Made by a program: the position numbers and the translations under genes
Notes under the pieces: model-generated
Told to the model about the DNA's origin: nothing
Database searches by the model: none
The model's input: the letters and a program-made list of their open reading frames with translations, nothing else
In this document: piece after piece, positions 18,035-29,222 of the stretch
Layout of the letters: each line of letters starts with the position of its first letter
How positions within the stretch are numbered: the stretch's first letter is position 1
Assembly: GCA_009746045.1 (NCBI GenBank)
Contig: RPFO01000213.1
Location: 6,013,427 to 6,062,488 of the forward strand
Direction of reading: 5' to 3'
Length of the DNA: 49,062 nt
Source of the DNA: Mesostigma viride
Taxonomy: Eukaryota > Streptophyta > Mesostigmatophyceae > Mesostigmatales > Mesostigmataceae

Positions 18035-21000
18035 TTAAACTGTCCAAAAATCCACATCTAGACGTGCAGACATGTTGTGGCATGATTCACTACCCCACTG
18101 GGTGGAGCCCAGCGCCGCGGCCATGCCGTCCAGGCAGGGGTATGTAGGGCCACTCCAAACCAATCGATCATGATGGTAGCCCCGGCCAAATAGGAAACAT
18201 ACGCCACGTCCACCAACCCAGTTATCGCAGGGTGGACTTTTAGCAAGGCCCCCCACAATCTTAGAAGTCATCCCCCCCTGACCCGCCCGATCCAGTCGGC
18301 GCCCCCCCCCCGGCCCCGCCGCTGCTGGCGCGTTTGCTCCGGCCGCGGCGCCGCCTCCCCCGCTGGAATTGCTGGCGGTCGCGGTCCACGATGGGGAATC
18401 CTTGAGCACGCCACCACGCCCGTTGGCCGGCGGGTCGTGCTTGTGGGTGCCCTCGTACTTGACGACGACCTCGGACGGGTTGGACAGGGACCGCGTGACG
18501 TGCTTGCGCACGACGCAGCCCGCGCCCGTGCACTTGAAGTAAGAGCGCGGGTACGGGCTGCCCTTTACCGCCTTCTGACCATACTTGCGCCAGCGGTAGC
18601 CGTCCTGGAGGGGGTGGAGGGTGGGGGTAGAAGGAAGGGGTGGGAAGGGAAGACAAGGGTTGGAGGGGTTCAGAGCCGGGGAAGAAAAAACCATCGGTCC
18701 AGCGCACACTGCACGACCGCTTCGCAAAGCAATTCGGAGGAGTGGGTGGATCCCGCCACCATATATTATCTTGGATCTGACCACGATAATTTATTAGCAG
18801 CAAGGCTCTGCTGCTTATGCTTCTGACCGCGTCGTCCTGCACACAGCAAGGCTCCAAGGCTAGGATTGAAAATAAACCATCCAGCCCACAGCAAGGCTCT
18901 GCTGCTTATGCTTCTGACCGCGTCGTCCTGCACACAGCAAGGCTCCAAGGCTAGGATTGAAAATAAACCATCCAGCCCACAGCAAGGCTCTGCTGCTTAT
19001 GCTTCTGACCGCGTCGTCCTGCACACAGCAAGGCTCCAAGGCTAGGATTGAAAATAAACCATCCAGCCCACAGGAAGGCCCTGCTTCTTATGCTTCTTAC
19101 CGCGTCGTCCTGCACGCCGTCCACCAGGCGGACCTCCTGCGCCTCGCGGAAGCGGCTCGTCTTGGCGTTGGCGGCCCCCGACGGCTCCCCGGGGCTGCAC
19201 GCAGGGGCGGCAGATGAGCATGAAGGGGTGGCAGAGTACAGGAAGGGGTGGCAGAGGCCAGAATACCGGGCAAGCGGGTAGGTAAGTGGTAGTGCAAAGC
19301 AGGGGCGGCAGAGGACAGGAAGAGGTGGGCGAGGCCAGAATACCGTGAAAAAGGGCAGTCGTTGCAGATTTTCGGTGCCAAGGGTCCTGCTCTACCGTTC
19401 ATGGTCCCAGATGAGAGGAGGACGGCAACACAAGGTTTGGCTGGGTAAGGACGCGCGCAGGCTCAGGAGAGCATCGCAGGTATCCCTGAGAAAATGGTAT
19501 GAATCATCATTGTGAATATGTTATGCGTGAACCAGCGGGTACAATCAAGCGGTGGGTACGGTGCAAGCAATGGGTACGGGACAAACGTTCCATCCATGGT
19601 AACAGCACGCTATCCGTCACGGCGGCATGTCATAAAGGCCAACGACCCTACCTGGGGAAGCACCCGTCCGTCCCAAAATACCGAAAAGGCACACTGGACG
19701 TCGTCGCTAGATACCAGTTGATGAATTAATGAATGAACGCGCTTTATTTAACATGTTTTTTTGCGTTACGTCAGCATACCCCTCAAAGAAATGGGTGGAA
19801 TGGAATGGGTATCTATCTAACTAGTTATCGGGTCGCGGGCGCTGTGCTACATAACAATGCATACCCTAGACAAGACGACTACACCGACGTACACAGCACA
19901 TCCTACTTACATCGCACACACACACACACACACAAACCCGTTAATAAAATACTCTATAGCAGCCAGCAGCCATAACATAACCACGCACAGTTGAAGTTTA
20001 GTACGCAGCAGATAGCAGCAGCGGCAGTCACAGCAGCTTACCCGTTGTGGGGGAATGCGCCCTCCCCCCCGTGCGGGTACCCCCGGCCCGTGAGACCCCC
20101 ACCCCCGCCGTCCACCCCCATGCGGCGATCCGGACCCATTGCTGCGCCGCCCCCCTCGCTCTCCATCGTGCGCCACGATGCGTCGTTGCCCGAAGGGCTC
20201 TCCAGCGACAGCTCGAGCTCCTGGCCCCCTGCAGAAGGTCCGCCAGGGGGCTTGCCCAGCCGATGGACCTGCGCACGCATCGGCCGCATATACAAGGGTT
20301 TATCACTTGCTGTCACGTGTGAAAGCGCTGAGCGGGAAACCCGCATCCAGCTAGTTGCCTTGCGACGCTATAGCGAAAAACAAGTAGAAATAGGGCGAAT
20401 AGGGAGGGAATGCACGTGCTAAAGAGAGCATGGAGTGGCTACAGGAAGAACGGGACACTTTACTTAGGAAATGGCATGAATAGGCAGAGGATGTATGTGC
20501 TAAACAGAACATGAAGTAGGTAAGGAGAGAACTGACAGTTTGAAGAGGAAAACAGGGGCAGAGGGAACGCACATGTTCGGGCCCCATAGGCTCCGCCGCG
20601 CCGCCCGCGCGCCGCTCCATCCCCGGCGCACCGCCCCCGCCCCCCCCCATGAGGAACGGGTGCATTGCAGGAGGAACCCCCCCTGCCACCCCCTGAGTGG
20701 CCGCCCCGGCCACCCCCGGCGCGCCCATGCCCCTCATCGTGTGCTGCTGCGCGAGCAGCTGCTGGATCTGCAGAGCAGACAGCTGGCCGCCGTACCCGCC
20801 CGCCCCGTGCATGAGCAGCTGCTGCACCAGCTGCTGCTGGACCAGCTGCAGCGGGACGTTCCACAGGCCGGAACCGGCGAGCGCCTGCGTGAGCGCCGCG
20901 GCTTGCGGGGCCTGCTGTTGTTGTTGATGCTGCTGTTGCTGCTGCTGCTGCTGGCTATATGCTGTGGATGGTGCCGTGGGAGGTGACATGCCGCCGGCGG

Positions 21001-22494
21001 CGGCGGCGGCCATGTCGCCCCAGAGCGCGGGCCTGGTTTGGGGGGAAGGGGGACGAGGGGGGGGAAATAGGGGCCATGTGTCCATGTTGCCATGTGTCCA
21101 GCACCATGTGTGCAGCGCATGCATTTCAAGACCATTAGGTAACCCAGAAGAACGACCAAACAAGAGGATCTACCGACCAATAAAAACAGGTCCACCGACT
21201 AAGAGAAGTGGATCACCGACCAAAAGAAGTGGATCAACCAACGACAAGAAGTGGGTCAACCCACGACAAGTGGATCAACCGACCTAAAGAAGTGGATCAA
21301 CCGGCCCAAAGAAGAGGATCAACCGACCAAAAGAAGTGGATCAACCGACCGAAAGAAGTGGATCAACAGGTTGATCCTGGAAAACATCCACAATCGGGAC
21401 ACGGCCAAGGGGGCACCACATTGGAACCCGCTAGCGCTCGCCCCGCTCACGCAGGGGCGCCCGTTGACCCACTCACGCAGGGGCCCCCGTGAGCCCCCGC
21501 CTGCCCGGGAGCGATCCCCTCGCTGCATCCAATCTGAATGTCCTCCGCGACATTCAGACAAGACTTCCCTTGCCTCCCTGCATGGCTGCCCTCTGCTGCA
21601 CCCACCCACGTGACGTAAGACAACCAAAGGATGCACATTCGCACGCTGAACCCCATCCGCACCCGCAACCACAGCACAAGGACGAGGATGGCCTGGAACC
21701 CAAGACCTACCGAGAAACCCAAAGAACACTCTACCAAGAACCCAAAGAAAAGAGGCATGCAACCAAAGAAGGGAAGGGGCACGCGACACAAGACCTACCG
21801 AGAAGCCCAGCCCCTACCGCACAAGCCCAAGACCTACCGCGCCTGCATGCCTGGGTGTGCCTGCGCCGCCCCCTGCAACACCCTGCGCGCGGCCTCCACG
21901 GTGGGCGACGCCACCTGCTGCTGCTGCAACTGCTGCGTGCGGTGCTGCTGCTGCGCCTGCTGCTGCTGCTGCTGGGCCAGCGCCGCGCCCCAAGGGTCCA
22001 CACCACCCATGGGGACCCCCCCCTGGTCCGCCCACCACCCGGAATAGGGGCTATCCCCCATTGGGGACCGGTACCCCATGCTCGGGCCAGGGCTGCGGCT
22101 GCCGTCCATGGGACCAGGGTCCCCCGCACGCAGCCCAGCCCCCCCGGCGGCATTTGCCGACATTCTAGCAGCGGCCGCGGCGGCGGCTGCCGCTGTCATG
22201 ATCGCTGCCGCGTCTGCGGCCCCGCTGCTGCCGCCGTACCCGCCGCTAGGAAGCTGTGAGGGTGGTGGTGGTGGCTCGGTTGGCGACGGGGCTGCGGTGG
22301 GACCCGCAGATGACGATTTCCCAAACCCGCGGAAGAAGCCATCGGTGGGAGCCTGCGGGCTGATCAAGACTCCAGGCATTGCGCGGGAGAAGGCATGCAT
22401 GTCCTGCCGTGCCGCGCGCCAGTCGTACCCGTCTGAACCCCCGTACGCGCTGTCATGCGGCGAGGGCGGCCAGGAGAGCGCCGACCCAGGCCCG

Positions 22495-22525
<31 letters not shown>

Positions 22526-25500
22526 ACGCCTGTTGCTGCAGCTGGTGGTGGTGGTGAGAGGGTTGTGACGGCGCCTGCGGGGGCGGCAGCTCCATCCCGG
22601 ACACGAGGTTCGATGATGGGCGGACGATCGGCGCGGAAGCCAGCTTGTAGAACCCTGCCGGCCCTAAACCAGGGGCAACACCCCCGGCAGCGCTACTATT
22701 AGCCGCCAGCCACGACGACGCGGGCGCCATCAAGGAGCCTGCGATCGAGGTGGGCGGCACACCGGCTCCCGGCTTCATCCACCCTTGCGCGTCCATCGGC
22801 GCCGGCCCTGCACCGCCCACCACGCTGGGCGCCGGGCGGCCATACGCGTCGTACCGAGCCGGGGCTACTCCGTACCGCGCCCCTCCGCCATTGGCCGCCG
22901 CCGTGTCCTGGAGAGGCTCCTGGGGGAGGCCGACCGGCCGGGGGGCACCCCCGTACAGGGGCCCCATCTCCCCCCCACCCATCCCGAGGGCGGACCCGGG
23001 TGGCCCCCCAACGGGCACCAGCGCTGATGGCGGGACGACGTGGCTGGGGGGACCCGCTGGCTGGGGCCACTCCTTCGCAGGCCCCGGGCTGGACGGGCTG
23101 GGGCAGTCCGCGTTCAGCACGACGTCCATGTAGCGCGACCGCGTGGCCGCCTTCCCACCACTAGAACTATTGTTGTTGTTTCCGCCCATGGCAGACCGGG
23201 GCGAGGGCGCCCCCATTGCCCCCTGCGACCCCCCACGCTCTCTCTCCCGGTCGCGATCCTTCTCCCAGGGCCCCCCTGCCGAGGGGTCCCCCCGTCCCTG
23301 GTCCTTGCCCTGCCCCATTGCCCTGAGGACCGGGACGTGGGCGCCGCGCCGGGACGGGTCGCCCGTGACCGCGCCCTCGTCGCCGTCGCCGTCGCTGTCA
23401 AACCCATCCGACGAGATGTCTGAGGCGTCATCATTGTTGTCCCGCCCCCCGGCGCTGTGCGGGTGGTGGGATTGGGCCAACTGCTGCTGCTGCATCCTCC
23501 GACGCTCCTGCGCCGCGTCCCAGCGCGCGTTCGCAGAGCTCGAGCTGCCCCGGCCGCCGCCGACGGCCGCGTTGCCGCCCTCCCTGCCCCCCGCCGCGGC
23601 CGCCCCCTCCTTGCCGGCCTTCCCGGAGGCCTCCAAAGAAACCTGGGACGCTCCCCCGCCAACCGTGCGCACGGGCGGCAGGTGCGTGTGCTCCCTCCGG
23701 AATGCGCATAAGACCGACCCCGCCCCGAGACCGGCCACTGCCGTCTCCAGCTTCTCCTCCCGCATGCGCGCGCGGCAGCCCGCGGCCGTGCACCGGAAAT
23801 ACGTGCTCTGCTTCCCGTGCGACGACTTGAAGCCAAACGCGACCCAGTCGTAGCGGACCGCGTCGCGCAGGGACCCTGGGGCCCAGGCGTCGTCAAAGCC
23901 GCCGCCCCCGCCGCCGCCGCCCGCGGGGCCCGTGGGGGTGTTCACGGGCGAGAGGCCACCCGCAAACCATGGCGCCGAGCCGGGGGACGAGGGGAGCGAC
24001 CCGTGCCCCCCCCCACTGCTGCACTCGTCGTTGCTCCTGCGGGAGGCGCGCGAGGTAGACGGTGGGGGCAGCGGGGGGATGTCATGCCCGGCCAAATACG
24101 CGGCGGTGGGGGCGGAGGAACCGCCGCCCGTGCCGTTCCCTGCGGGGCCATCCCCACACCCGGCGCCGCGTGGCGGCTTGCTGCATGCAGTCGGGCCCAT
24201 GGTCACGTTGGGCCCCACGACGCCGCCACCTGGCGCCGCCCCTCCCCCCTTGTCGCCGCTGGTTGCGCACGTGGCCAGGTCGACACTGTCGCCGCGGTTC
24301 GCCCCGAGGCCGTTCCCACCCCCCGAGGCAGTCGAGCCGTTCACGGCGGCCGCGTGGCCGGCGCCCGCCTGGTCCGTCACGCGCCCGCTCTCGGTGCGGT
24401 GGAGGCCAGACTTTTCGCGCGCCCGCGCCTGCTGCGCCCACAGGCCAAAGGACACGGCCGGGGAGTCGGTTGCCAGCGACTCGTGATGGCGGCTAAAGGA
24501 AATTGCGGGCGAGTCGGTGGGGGCCTCGTGGCAGGCATCCGCCGCGGCGTCGTGGGACGTGCGGCGCGGCCGTTCGCCTGCGGGAGTGAAAGGGGGACAC
24601 AAGAACCAGGGGGACGCCATCCAAGGGCCGCAATGAGAGAGAAGAAAAAGAAAGGAACCGCAAAATGGCCGTGATGAGAGAGAAGAAAAAGAAAGGGACC
24701 GCAAAACGGCCGGGATGAGCGAGAAAAAGAAAGGGACCGCAAAACGTTCGGGATGAGAGAGAAGAAAACGAAAGGGACCACAAAACGGCAGGGATGAGAG
24801 AGAAGAAAAGGAAAGGGACCGCAAAACGTTCGGGATCAGGTCGAAGGAACTGCACACGGGTGAACGTACGCACGGGGATGTTGTGCAAGAAAGAACACGC
24901 AAGGGTGAAAGTACGCACGAAAGAAGCGCGCAAGGCCAGTAGGCAAAGGGATCTCTACGGGCAGATCAGCGGGGGATGCAACCAAAAAGGATAACGTCAA
25001 AGAGAAACGTCAAAGAGAGGCAAGCAAAATGTAAAAGGGCATGTGAGCATCACATCAAGCACAGAGGGACACACAAAAAGCAAGGACACTCACAGAAAGG
25101 GGGGAAAAAGGGATAGAAGAAGGGGAAAGGATAAAGCGGAAAAAGTAGGAAAGGGGGCCACGCACCGTCCTCGTCCATGACAATGTCATCCCAGCCAGGG
25201 TGCCGCCTCTTCTTGCCAGGTGGCGTACGGGTACTGGCCGAGAACTTGGTGAAGCTGTTGCGCGTGGGTAGGTTGGTCACGGGCCCATCCTCACCGCCAT
25301 CCCCAGCCCCCCGGTCGGCACCCCCATTGTTGATGGCATTCTTGTCGTCGCCACTTGTCGGCCCTCCAGTCGGCCTGCCGCCTGCGTCGGCATCTGAGGG
25401 GGCCATGGCCACCTCACCCAGGGTCCCCCTGTCGGCCCCCTTGGGGGCGGCGGTGGCCGCGCCGCCCTGCCTTGTGCTGCCCTCCGCACCATTGGCATGG

Positions 25501-27254
25501 CCCGCCTCCGCGTTCATATTGGCACTTGCCGTGGCAGCGTGATTGGTGCCATTGCCGTGGTGGCCGCTGCTGCTGCCATTGCTGTTGTTGTTGTTGCTGT
25601 TGTGGGCGTTGTGGTGGCTGTTGTTGTTGCTGTTGGAGCCACGCAGCATGGGGCTCTTCTCAAATGCGCTGTCCTTGCTGCCGATCACCTGCAGGGGGGG
25701 AGGGAATGCCAAGGGGGCCGGGTCGCGGACCAGGGAGGCCATGGCCGCAGGGTTTGTCAGGCGTTTGATTAGTGTTCAAATCTGGCATGCAGCATGGTGC
25801 ATGAGGTGGCTACTTCCTCACCAAAGGGGCAGCCGATGCTCCCCTATCTCGTGCGCCAGATAATTAAGGAACAAGCCCAAGAAGCAAGCAAGAGGCCATG
25901 CACACTCAATACAGCAGATAGGGCCGGAGTACAGCAGAATGGGAACCTAGACAAGTTTTGGGAGGCAAGGGGTTAAGGATCAAGGAAATATAGAGAGATC
26001 AAGTTAGGCAACTAGCTCTACACACGGTGCGGGCCGTGGCAAGTCCTCTACACGCGGTGTGGCCAGTGGGGTGGAGCACAGAAACACCGAACGCCAGCCA
26101 TGCGTTTCAGCATGAAACATTAGGGCTCACCGGCTGGGCCGCGCCCTCGCCCCAGGGAGATGCTGACCAGTGCTTGAAGCTGACCACTGAGCCCGTGGTG
26201 GGCGACATGTCAAACTGTGGCAGGGTGTGTGGGGGGGAAGGTCCGGGATATGCGGAAAGCGAGCAGAAGAAGGATGAGGAAAAGAGGTCGCACGGCGGCC
26301 GCGCTTGTACGGTACAGATGAGTCCAAGAAGACGGATGAGGCCAAGAACGACCCACGCGATTCGCTCCCGGCTCCTACATGGACTGGGGAGGAGCCGCAG
26401 TGTGTTCTGACACCCTTCCACTCTCCACGCCATGTTGGAACAGTGCCTCGCTACAAAGAAAAAAAAATCAGTGGCGTGCACACAGGACCACGGAATTATT
26501 AAAATGCCTTTAAAAGACAACGACATGCGGACCATTTGCCTCCAATTGAGCCTTGCATTGCAAAACCATTATTTTCATCTACTAAGGCAACCTAACCCCT
26601 ATGATGTTTGAGAACACATGCTCCGTGAGTTTACGTCAAGAAAAATGGTAAAAGAGCAGCGGCTGACATATGCTTTAGCAGTCTGGAATCAACCGCAAGC
26701 GCGAACGTTTTGTCTTTTCAGTTTTAATGAACGAAGCAATCACAGATAGTACGGATGGTAACCTAGCGGCCACTGACCTTTTGGTGGTCCAAAAGAACCG
26801 GAGACATTGACACTCCGGAAGTGCCGAAAGCAGGGTTGTAGCTGGTGGTGCTTACGGGACTGTAGAGGTTCTGGGAAGGTCCAGCCGGAGGTAGCTTACT
26901 GCTACCCAGAGGGATAGACGGACGAACGCCCTTCCAAGCAGACACGGGAGCCTTGGTTTCACCAGCCACAACGGGCGGTTGCGGAGTCGGCGGTGCTGCA
27001 TCGTGCGTGGGCGAAAGCGGATCACGCGTGGGCGGATTGGGGATTTGCAACGATAATCCCAGAAAGGTCGCTGGGTAACTCCGGGTTCCGACGCTATGGC
27101 GAGGTAGACCTGGACCCCGTGGGGGAGCTCTCGAAGAAGCAGGCTTAGCGCTTTCTTCCTTGCTGGGCATTTGGCAAGATTTGTCAGAGTCTAGAACACC
27201 GTAGCCGCGTGGGCTCGAGTCCATTTGCCTGAGCGATGGCATGGTAGCAGCCAT
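18035..27254 (-). CDS. WRKY transcription factor, two WRKY-type domains, 7 exons
   Basis: Exons on the minus strand: 27254-26778, 25688-25166, 24577-21838, 21032-20573, 20268-20042, 19194-19101, 18604-18035. All introns are GT-AG and the phases match (0,1,2,0,2,0). The 5091 bases give 1696 residues plus TAA. A TGA lies just before the ATG. The last exon holds a canonical WRKY domain (about residues 1508-1570): [20 protein letters not shown], zinc ligands C-X4-C-X23-H-X-H. Exon 3 holds a diverged domain (about 570-640): WVAFGFK in place of WRKYGQK, ligands C-X4-C-X28-H-X-H. The rest is low-complexity (poly-Q, -G, -A, -N). Expected role: nuclear DNA binding at W-boxes through the C-terminal domain. 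KKRRH near the end of exon 2 may be a nuclear signal. The tail after ~1640 is unconserved; its end could differ if another intron exists. Confidence 0.88.
18405..18604 (-). CDS. canonical WRKY DNA-binding domain (in last exon)
   Basis: Contains the WRKYGQK heptad, the P-R-S-Y-F-K-C strand, C-X4-C and H-K-H zinc ligands and the [11 protein letters not shown] end, all intact. The intron falls exactly before the DGYRWRKY block, with the preceding exon ending [13 protein letters not shown]. This is listed separately because it is the functional core of the gene entry. Confidence 0.95.
18802..19165 (-). repeat. 91-bp tandem array that includes the real exon-6 donor
   Basis: AAGGCTCTGC or its variant starts at 18802, 18893, 18984 and 19075, exactly 91 bases apart. 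The right-most unit contains the true end of the 94-base exon (19101) and its donor (GT at 19100-19099). The other three carry the same exon-end/donor words (CCGCGTCGTCCTGCAC on +) with GTCAGA instead of GTAAGA. The array is the clearest case of tandem growth of a splice donor into its own intron. Confidence 0.93.
19195..19345 (-). repeat. degenerate repeat before exon-6 acceptor
   Basis: Blocks with GGCAGAGGCCAGAATACCG and AGGAAGGGGTGGCAGAG recur 2-3 times. On the gene's strand they are pyrimidine-rich and run up to the acceptor at 19196-19195. Confidence 0.7.
19346..20041. other. WRKY intron 5, rest
   Basis: No gene was recognised. A (CA)n microsatellite lies at 19914-19934 on the plus strand. 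Confidence 0.6.
20400..20572 (-). repeat. echoes of exon-4 donor
   Basis: The donor context CATGTGCGTTCCCTCTGCCC (exon ends 20573) is repeated in the intron on the same strand near 20500-20465 and 20430-20395 as CACATACATCCTCTGCC and CACGTGCATTCCCTCCC. Each is followed by TATTC and a C/T-rich stretch. Confidence 0.6.
21160..21380 (-). repeat. 23-28-bp repeats upstream of exon-4 acceptor
   Basis: About eight units built on GGTCGGTTGATCCACTTCTT (gene strand; + shows AAGAAGTGGATCAACCGACC) with variable length. They are pyrimidine-leaning on the gene strand and end about 130 bases before the acceptor at 21034-21033. Confidence 0.85.
21700..21837 (-). repeat. echoes of exon-3 donor
   Basis: The real donor CGCGGTAGGTCTTGGGCT (GT at 21837-21836) is followed within 140 bases by at least three copies of the same word on the same strand: TGCGGTAGGGGCTGGGCT, CTCGGTAGGTCTTGTGTC and CTCGGTAGGTCTTGGGTT. 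Each has a GTAGG donor-like core. Confidence 0.82.
23640..23860 (-). CDS. diverged WRKY-like/zinc-finger domain (WVAFGFK) within exon 3
   Basis: The translation has a strand ending [17 protein letters not shown], then [13 protein letters not shown] and, after an insertion, [10 protein letters not shown]. The spacing W...C-X4-C-X28-H-X-H matches a WRKY fold (WRKY-GCM1 superfamily) with the DNA-contact heptad replaced and a longer third loop. Group I WRKYs usually have WRKYGQK here. It could be a former N-terminal WRKY domain or a related FLYWCH-type finger. Confidence 0.65.
24633..24838 (-). repeat. 41-bp repeat, five copies, before exon-3 acceptor
   Basis: ATGAGAG-type unit starts lie at 24633, 24674, 24715, 24753 and 24794, with a sixth start variant at 24835. 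Period is 41 bases (one unit 38). On the gene strand the unit is C/T-rich (CCCTTTC, TTTTCTTCTCTCTC) and stops 55 bases before the acceptor at 24579-24578, so it extends the polypyrimidine tract. Confidence 0.9.
25689..26777. other. WRKY intron 1
   Basis: Donor AAGGTCAGT at 26780-26772 and acceptor CTGCAG at 25694-25689 (minus). It contains no recognised element. No clear donor echo was seen here, making it an exception among the introns. Confidence 0.65.
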
Positions 27255-29222
27255 TCACGGCGGTCATTAAGAAGAAGGAAACGTGGTTAGGAATTCTTCA
27301 TAATGAAACCAATGCCACAGTGCTCAAACCTTCGAGCGGCAGCAGAGACGACAGGTTATTGCCGAGTACGATGGAGAGACCATGTTTCGAATAGGTTGAT
27401 CCACGCGGGGCGCGGTGCTGCCATGGAAACACGTTTTTGCCAAGTTGGACTGCAAGAGAGCCAATTTCCTTTATGAAGCCAAGATGAAGCTGGTCTTTGG
27501 AGTCGCGGTCAACGACCGAGGACGAGGCGACTGCCTTTCCAGATATCGATACCGCCGCGCTGCACGCGCTTTCCGAAGATCCGGCCCGTTTGCCTGTTCA
27601 GATTTTCTCTGCTTTTCAGGCGTTGGATACGGAGGGTGTGTCTGGATTGTCCAGGATCACGAGTTAGTCCTCGAAACCGATTCCACCAAGTACTCGTGGA
27701 CTACCCGTGGTCGAACATGCGAGTTGTCCGGCACGTGATGCAACGCCCCGATCGGAATTTTGGAACAAGAAGATACATTAGCAGAAAGAGCTCGTTTATT
27801 TCCTGTTTGAGGTGGGAAACCGCCGTACGCGTGGTTTAACGTGCACTTTATGCAGAATTGCCCCAGAGGTAGGATTCCGAAAGCTTTCCGTTTTGTCAGC
27901 AAGGTGCAGGCCCTATGTGGTCATGGTTCCCGATTTTCTCACTGTGACCGTGGACGAGTATAATCTTTTTTTTTGAGACTAGTTATATCGTCAGCTCCAC
28001 GGCCTCTGCTAGCTCTCCGTCGCCCCTCGGGTTGGGGACAACGCCTCCACCATCCGACGGCCCCAATCCCTCGCGTCGCGTCTATGTGGTTTGTCGGATA
28101 CATCTGTGCTGTTTTTCGGCTACATCTGTGCGGATTTCGGCTACATCTGTGCGGTTCTCGGGTGTACCTGTCCGTCCGTCCGTCAGATTCACCCATCTGA
28201 CGGTCGTAAATCGGTGGGAGAGTAAATGGGTGGGAGAGATGAGCATTCTTGTTGTTGTTGTGCGGGTGGTTCCGCTTACGGCACTGTAGATAGCAGCTGA
28301 TGGGAACTCTTGTTGTTGGTGGTGCCCACGCCGCAACTATTTATGTCTAGATCTAAGGCCCGTTCTGGTTGCCTCCGTCCCATTGGGCCAGCCAGAGGAC
28401 GCACTTCCCAACGATCTGTGTAGAATCTCAGCAGCTGCGTGCCTCACGATCTTGCGATCTTTAAGTATTAATAACGACTGGGCAGTGAATCTCAAGATAC
28501 TCGCGGCGCGCTTGCCTTGTCAGCCTGCAAGCTGCTCATTATTGCGTAGGCAATATACCCTGATCTGTCTCTTAAGTCACTCAGTCAGCCTGCCAGAAAG
28601 CCATTTTTCGGGGGTTGACCGTATTGGAATCAGTCCTTGTGATTTGACGGCCTGGATTTGACTACTTCAGCAGATATACCAAGTATCTGATATACCAAGT
28701 CAGTCTGTATATACCGAGTATCTAGCACATTCAGCTGCAAGACATAGTTAGCCTTACCCTTGGTATTACGTCATATAAATATCACCGAAAGCAACTGAGT
28801 ATCGAATATTCGCTTATGCTGCCCATGTCCGGCGTGGGAATCAACATCCACTGAAAATGAAAATTTCGGCAATGCAGCTATGGCGGCGTAAGGGCTAGCA
28901 GGAGCCAGAGTTGACCATTGGCGACCGGAAGGATACCAGCTGATTCGTCGCAAAAAGGTGCGTCTAACGAACTCTTTTTTGCCTGGAACAAAGCCGTCAC
29001 TGAAACGGTGCGGCCAACAGGCGCCCGGCTTGCAAGGTGCAAACCCGGCCCTGTAGCCACACTGTTTTCAGTGACGGCCTCCCTCCCATGGCTGTTTTAT
29101 AGCGAGGCAAGGCCAGGATACGAACACCCATTGGCAATGTGGCGCTGGCACGGGCCAGCCCCTTTGGATGGGCCAGTAGTTACCCCGGGGCCTAGTCTCC
29201 TACAACAAGGAAAACCCTCAGT
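27255..29222. other. upstream region of WRKY gene, no recognised gene
   Basis: It should hold the WRKY promoter and 5' UTR. A frame on the plus strand around 27480-27960 (reading through two stops) has protein-like composition, for example DIDTAALHALSEDPARLPVQ, but no family was recognised; it may be a decayed gene. A short tandem repeat (GGCTACATCTGTGCGG-like, about four units) lies at 28089-28165. Confidence 0.45.

Noticed and set aside
20038-20042. TAA as the end of a separate gene
   Set aside because: CGGGTAAGC is a strong donor, and using it restores exact phase with the next exon and leads into the WRKY domain.
21857-24674. Plus-strand ORFs opposite WRKY exon 3
   Set aside because: GC-rich antisense shadows; the minus-strand frame has conserved motifs and consistent splice phases.
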